Assembly (NCBI GenBank): GCA_027600665.1
Contig: JADGJL010000464.1
Location: 1-20,557, forward strand
Direction of reading: 5' to 3'
Source: Irineochytrium annulatum
Taxonomy: Eukaryota > Chytridiomycota > Chytridiomycetes > Chytridiales > Chytridiaceae
Length of the DNA: 20,557 bases
Shown in pieces: positions 17,272 through 20,557 of the stretch; within the stretch, counting starts at the first letter, position 1, and the number at the start of each line of letters is the position of its first letter. The notes under the pieces are model-generated. The model saw nothing but the letters and a program-made list of their open reading frames with translations, was not told the DNA's origin and searched no databases. A program made the translations under genes and the position numbers.

Positions 17272-20200
17272 ATGCCGATGAGGACCGACGACAGAACGAC
17301 GACGCCCGCGGACGCCGCGAGAGCGTTATCGCCGTCGACAGGACCACCGTCAGCAGCAGCAGCCGCACCGACATCCCCGTCGTCATTCCTCGCCCCGCCA
17401 CTCCCGACGGCTGGCCACGCGACACCCGCTGTTCGATCCCAGCATCATCATCAGTCCTCGGCCTCGCTTGCATCCCCCACGGGGTCCCGAAGAAGGTCAC
17501 GGACAAGCCCGCTGCCGCACTCGACGGCGGTGACGATTGCCACGACGTCTGACGATGACCAACTGGCTGACGACCCATTCTCGGACGACAATGGGGACTA
17601 CAGCTCGAACTCGGACAGGACCGAGTTCAGCTTAGATCGGAGTAGCAGGGGCAGGTGGGCATCTTCGGCTTGAAATTACATAACTGACTACTGCCAACAG
17701 CCAACAACGGACCGCAGCATCCCACCGCTCCCACCCATCGCATCCGTACCCCTCCATCACCTCCGCGACCCCTGCACCCTCCTTCCTCCGCAAACCCCTC
17801 TCGGCCCTCCAGCACGCCCTTCGACCCTCAACGCCGACCGAGTCCTGCATCGAGATGGACTCAAAACCTCCGTCCATCCCTCTCCCCGCGACAGCGCACC
17901 GTCCACCGGGACGACCGCGGAAACTGTCCCTCGCGTACCTCCAGGACGCGCACCCGTTGTTCGCCGCACAGCAGCCATCACCGGTGCCGTCGTCCGCCAC
18001 GACCGCGATGATGGCGCCCATGACGCCGTGTATGGCCTTGGAGGAGCATCGGCTGGCGTGCACGAGATTGCGGCACGCGCAGTTCAGCGCGTTCACGTTG
18101 TCGTTTGCGGATAGGGATGTGGAGGAGGACTATGCGGGGTACTTCTGGGGTCGATGCAAGGATCGATGGAGGGCTTTTGTTGGTGTGGCGGGTGCTGGCG
18201 TGGTGGCGTGGCAGGTTGCGCTGCTGCTAGGGAAAGGCGGGGATGGAATCGTGGAGACGGTGACAGTGAAGGATTGGGTCGTGTTGGTCGTTGCGGTGGT
18301 GTTGCCGATGCTTGCTATTGGGTTCGCGAGTACGTGGGCTTTGGCGCGATGGATGGCGAAATGGGTGCATGTGTTTGGGCTGATCTTTTGTCTGCTTATT
18401 GGGCCCATTGTGACGTGCGCGCGATACGCCTCAATGCCGACATCCTCCGAGGCGCTGGGCGTCGTCACGGCTCCGCTCTACATCGTCTCGCTCGTCTCGT
18501 CCGTCTTCTTCCTCAGGCTCCGCTTCACCCACGCCTGTGTTGCGGCTTCCATCTCGGGCCTCACCTGGTCTCTCCTCTTCGGCATCTCGCTCACTTCGGG
18601 GCCTGCCATGACGGGGGCGTACGCGCTCTCGACGTCTGCCTTGCTTCTCGCGTGCACCGTGACTGTTACGATGGCGTACGACCTTGAGCGCTTGTGCCGG
18701 ACGCAGTACCTCTCAGACTCGCGGTTCCTATCGATCGCGAGGAATTTGCAGACGCAGCTGGAGGGGCTTGAGCGATCGTTGCTGGCGGCCAGCGGGAAGG
18801 GGGACGTGACGCCCGCGGACCTGGACAGCCCGTTAGAGAAGGCGATGGGGGCGGTTCGGAGTTTGTTAATGGACAAAGGGCTGGCGAGGGAACACAGGGG
18901 TGTGCTGGATGTCGTGATGGCGTGCTTGGCGAGCCCGAATTTGTTGGCGCCGGATTTGGAGGGGAGGTTAAGGAGGGGCGGTGTCGAGGTTGACGTGGAA
19001 GTCGAGGTGTGTGCCTTTGTTCTCGTTCAGTCTTTTATTGTGCTGATATTTGCTTGCAGAAATGGCTTTTCAACGAAGTCGCTCGCCGGAAGCGCCTCAG
19101 CGGTGATCCGGACGGCGTCGGGCAAGTTCAGCTTCATTCCGCCGATTGCGAGGACGAGACCGCCGCCTGCGACGTCTGCGAAGCCTCCCCACCGGTGGGC
19201 GTTCACCAGCGCTCTCCGGACCTGCCGCCAGCGGGCTCAACCGAGACACTCGTCGATGAGAACGTCTCTCAGCCGATCGGAGCTGCGGCCGAGGGTCCTG
19301 CCTGCTCGTCACTGATTCATCAACGGAGGCGATCGTCATCGGCCGGCTCATCGTCGCCCGCCACGCTTCCAACACAGCTGTTTCCAGTTGAGGACGTGTC
19401 TAAGCTGTTGAGAACTCCCGCCACGATTCCCTTGCTGGCGAGAATTGATGATTTCGACTTTCCTATCTTCGACTTTGCGATCGAATGCGCGGGTCGGCCG
19501 TTGTTGGTCATGGCGCATCATTTGTTTGTTGAGAGCGGGTTGGTTGGGAGGTTAGGACTGGATGTGAGCAAGTTCTTGAACTGCATGGCGACAGTTGAGT
19601 CGGGATATCATGCGGACCTAGCCTGTAAGTTTCTTGCGTCATTTAGTTATATTTTGGAGAGGTGTGAGTTTGCTGACATTTTTATCAGTTCATAACTCCC
19701 TCCACGCTGCCGATGTTCTTCACTGTATGCACCACTTCATGACCCTCAACCCTCTCCCCACCCTCTTCACCGACCTCGAACGCCTCACGGCCCTCCTCGC
19801 GGCGGCTGTTCACGACATCGACCATCCTGGCTACTCGAACAATTTTCTGATTCAAACCTCTGACCGCCGGGCCGTGCTTTACAACGACCGCTCCGTGCTC
19901 GAGAACCATCACGCCGCCACGGCGTTTGAAGTCCTTTCGCGCAAGGAGTGCTCGTTCCTCGCAACGCTGGACCGGAGCGAATACAGGGCCGTTAGGGACG
20001 GTGTGGTCGAGATGGTTCTCGCCACGGATCTGGCACAGCACTTCCAGGTGCTTACGAACTTTAGGAAGAAGGTGCTTGTAGGGCCCGGGGCAAAGGGCGG
20101 TTTTGACCCGAGGAATGTAAGGGAGGATCGAACGCTACTGATGCAAATGTATGTTACTTCGCCTGCCTAATGTTTTTGTCAGCGTTCTAACGGAGGCTTC

Positions 20201-20557
20201 ACAGGATGATGAAATGCTCCGACGTCTCGAATCCGACGAAGCCTTGGTCGCTGTACTCGGAGTGGATCCGCCGCATTACGCTCGAGTGGTTCCGCCAGGG
20301 TGACGTCGAGCGCCGACTGCTGCTCCCGATCTCTCCCTTCTGCGACCGCCTAGGCCCCACCATGCACAACCCCGCGCCGTCGCAGTCCTCCTTTATCTCG
20401 TTTATCGTCCTCCCGCTCTACGACGCCCTCGGATCGTACGTCGATCTCGGCCACGTCAGGGACGGGCTTGAGAGGAATCAGAGCAGGTGGAAGGGGGAGT
20501 TGAAGGGCGAAAATGGCGCAGGCGCGATGGCGGAGGGCGGTAGGGGACGGGTGGGCC
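17272..20557 (+). CDS. Six-TM class I 3',5'-cyclic nucleotide phosphodiesterase, partial at 3' end
   Basis: Hydrolyses cAMP and/or cGMP at a membrane. Exons 17272-17654, 17701-19006, 19060-19624, 19689-20148 and 20205 to beyond the window give at least 1022 residues; introns are 46, 53, 64 and 56 nt and frames agree throughout. Order: a low-complexity Ser/Pro/Ala-rich N-terminus (~1-255); a FADRDVEEDY motif (~263); six hydrophobic helices (~285-305, 320-340, 349-369, 380-401, 405-426, 431-453); a helical AYDLERLCR linker; a variable Ser-rich region (~570-675); then the PDEase_I catalytic domain from ~690. Metal and catalytic motifs: FHNSLHAADV (H753, H757), HDIDHPGYSN (H793, D794, H797), KCSDVSNPTKPW with the third metal-site Asp, and the substrate-binding Gln before FISFIVLPLY. 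All key HD residues are present, so it should be active. The C-terminus is missing. The first donor (GTGGGC) and the 46-nt intron are the weakest junction. Nucleotide specificity is not readable. Confidence 0.93.

Overview
This is a piece of a GC-rich, intron-containing fungal genome. Eight protein-coding genes can be modelled. Six of the eight have splice patterns I could reconstruct exactly: GT donors such as GTAAGT, GTGAGT or GTATGT, CTAAC-like branch points and AG acceptors. Most introns are 46-80 nt. A secreted GH7 cellobiohydrolase with a fungal-type CBM1 places it among plant-debris-degrading fungi. A cyclic-nucleotide phosphodiesterase fused to a six-helix membrane domain is unlike the usual ascomycete or yeast PDEs and hints at an early-diverging (zoosporic, chytrid-like) fungus. 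A basidiomycete cannot be excluded from sequence reading alone.

Layout. (1) 536-2739, minus: carotenoid oxygenase (RPE65/CCD family), with all four iron-binding histidines present. (2) 3415-3917, minus: small secreted protein with eight cysteines, not recognised. (3) 5355-7387, plus: seven-exon GH7 cellobiohydrolase with linker and CBM1, preceded by a TATA box and a 1.4-kb non-coding region. (4) 8002-8861, minus: PLAC8-family cysteine-rich protein, convergent with the GH7 gene. (5) 11200-11716, plus: secreted double-psi beta-barrel (expansin/RlpA-like) protein with a 5'-UTR intron and a Kex2-type KR site. (6) 13402-13794, plus: intronless DUF952 protein. (7) 14320-16357, plus: 14-TM DHA2-type MFS drug/H+ antiporter. 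(8) 17272 to the window end, plus: six-TM class I cyclic nucleotide phosphodiesterase, cut by the window edge.

Functional reading. The GH7 enzyme and the expansin-like protein are both secreted and both suit attack on, or contact with, plant cell wall; the eight-cysteine protein is also exported. The carotenoid oxygenase (a potential source of retinal or apocarotenoids) and the membrane phosphodiesterase (cAMP/cGMP turnover at the membrane) would fit a light or chemical signalling system if the organism is zoosporic, but the two genes lie about 15 kb apart and the link is inference. I see no operon-like cluster, transposon, rRNA, tRNA or CRISPR array. The long non-coding stretches (3918-5354, 8862-11070, 11717-13401) contain only short repeats and putative promoter elements.
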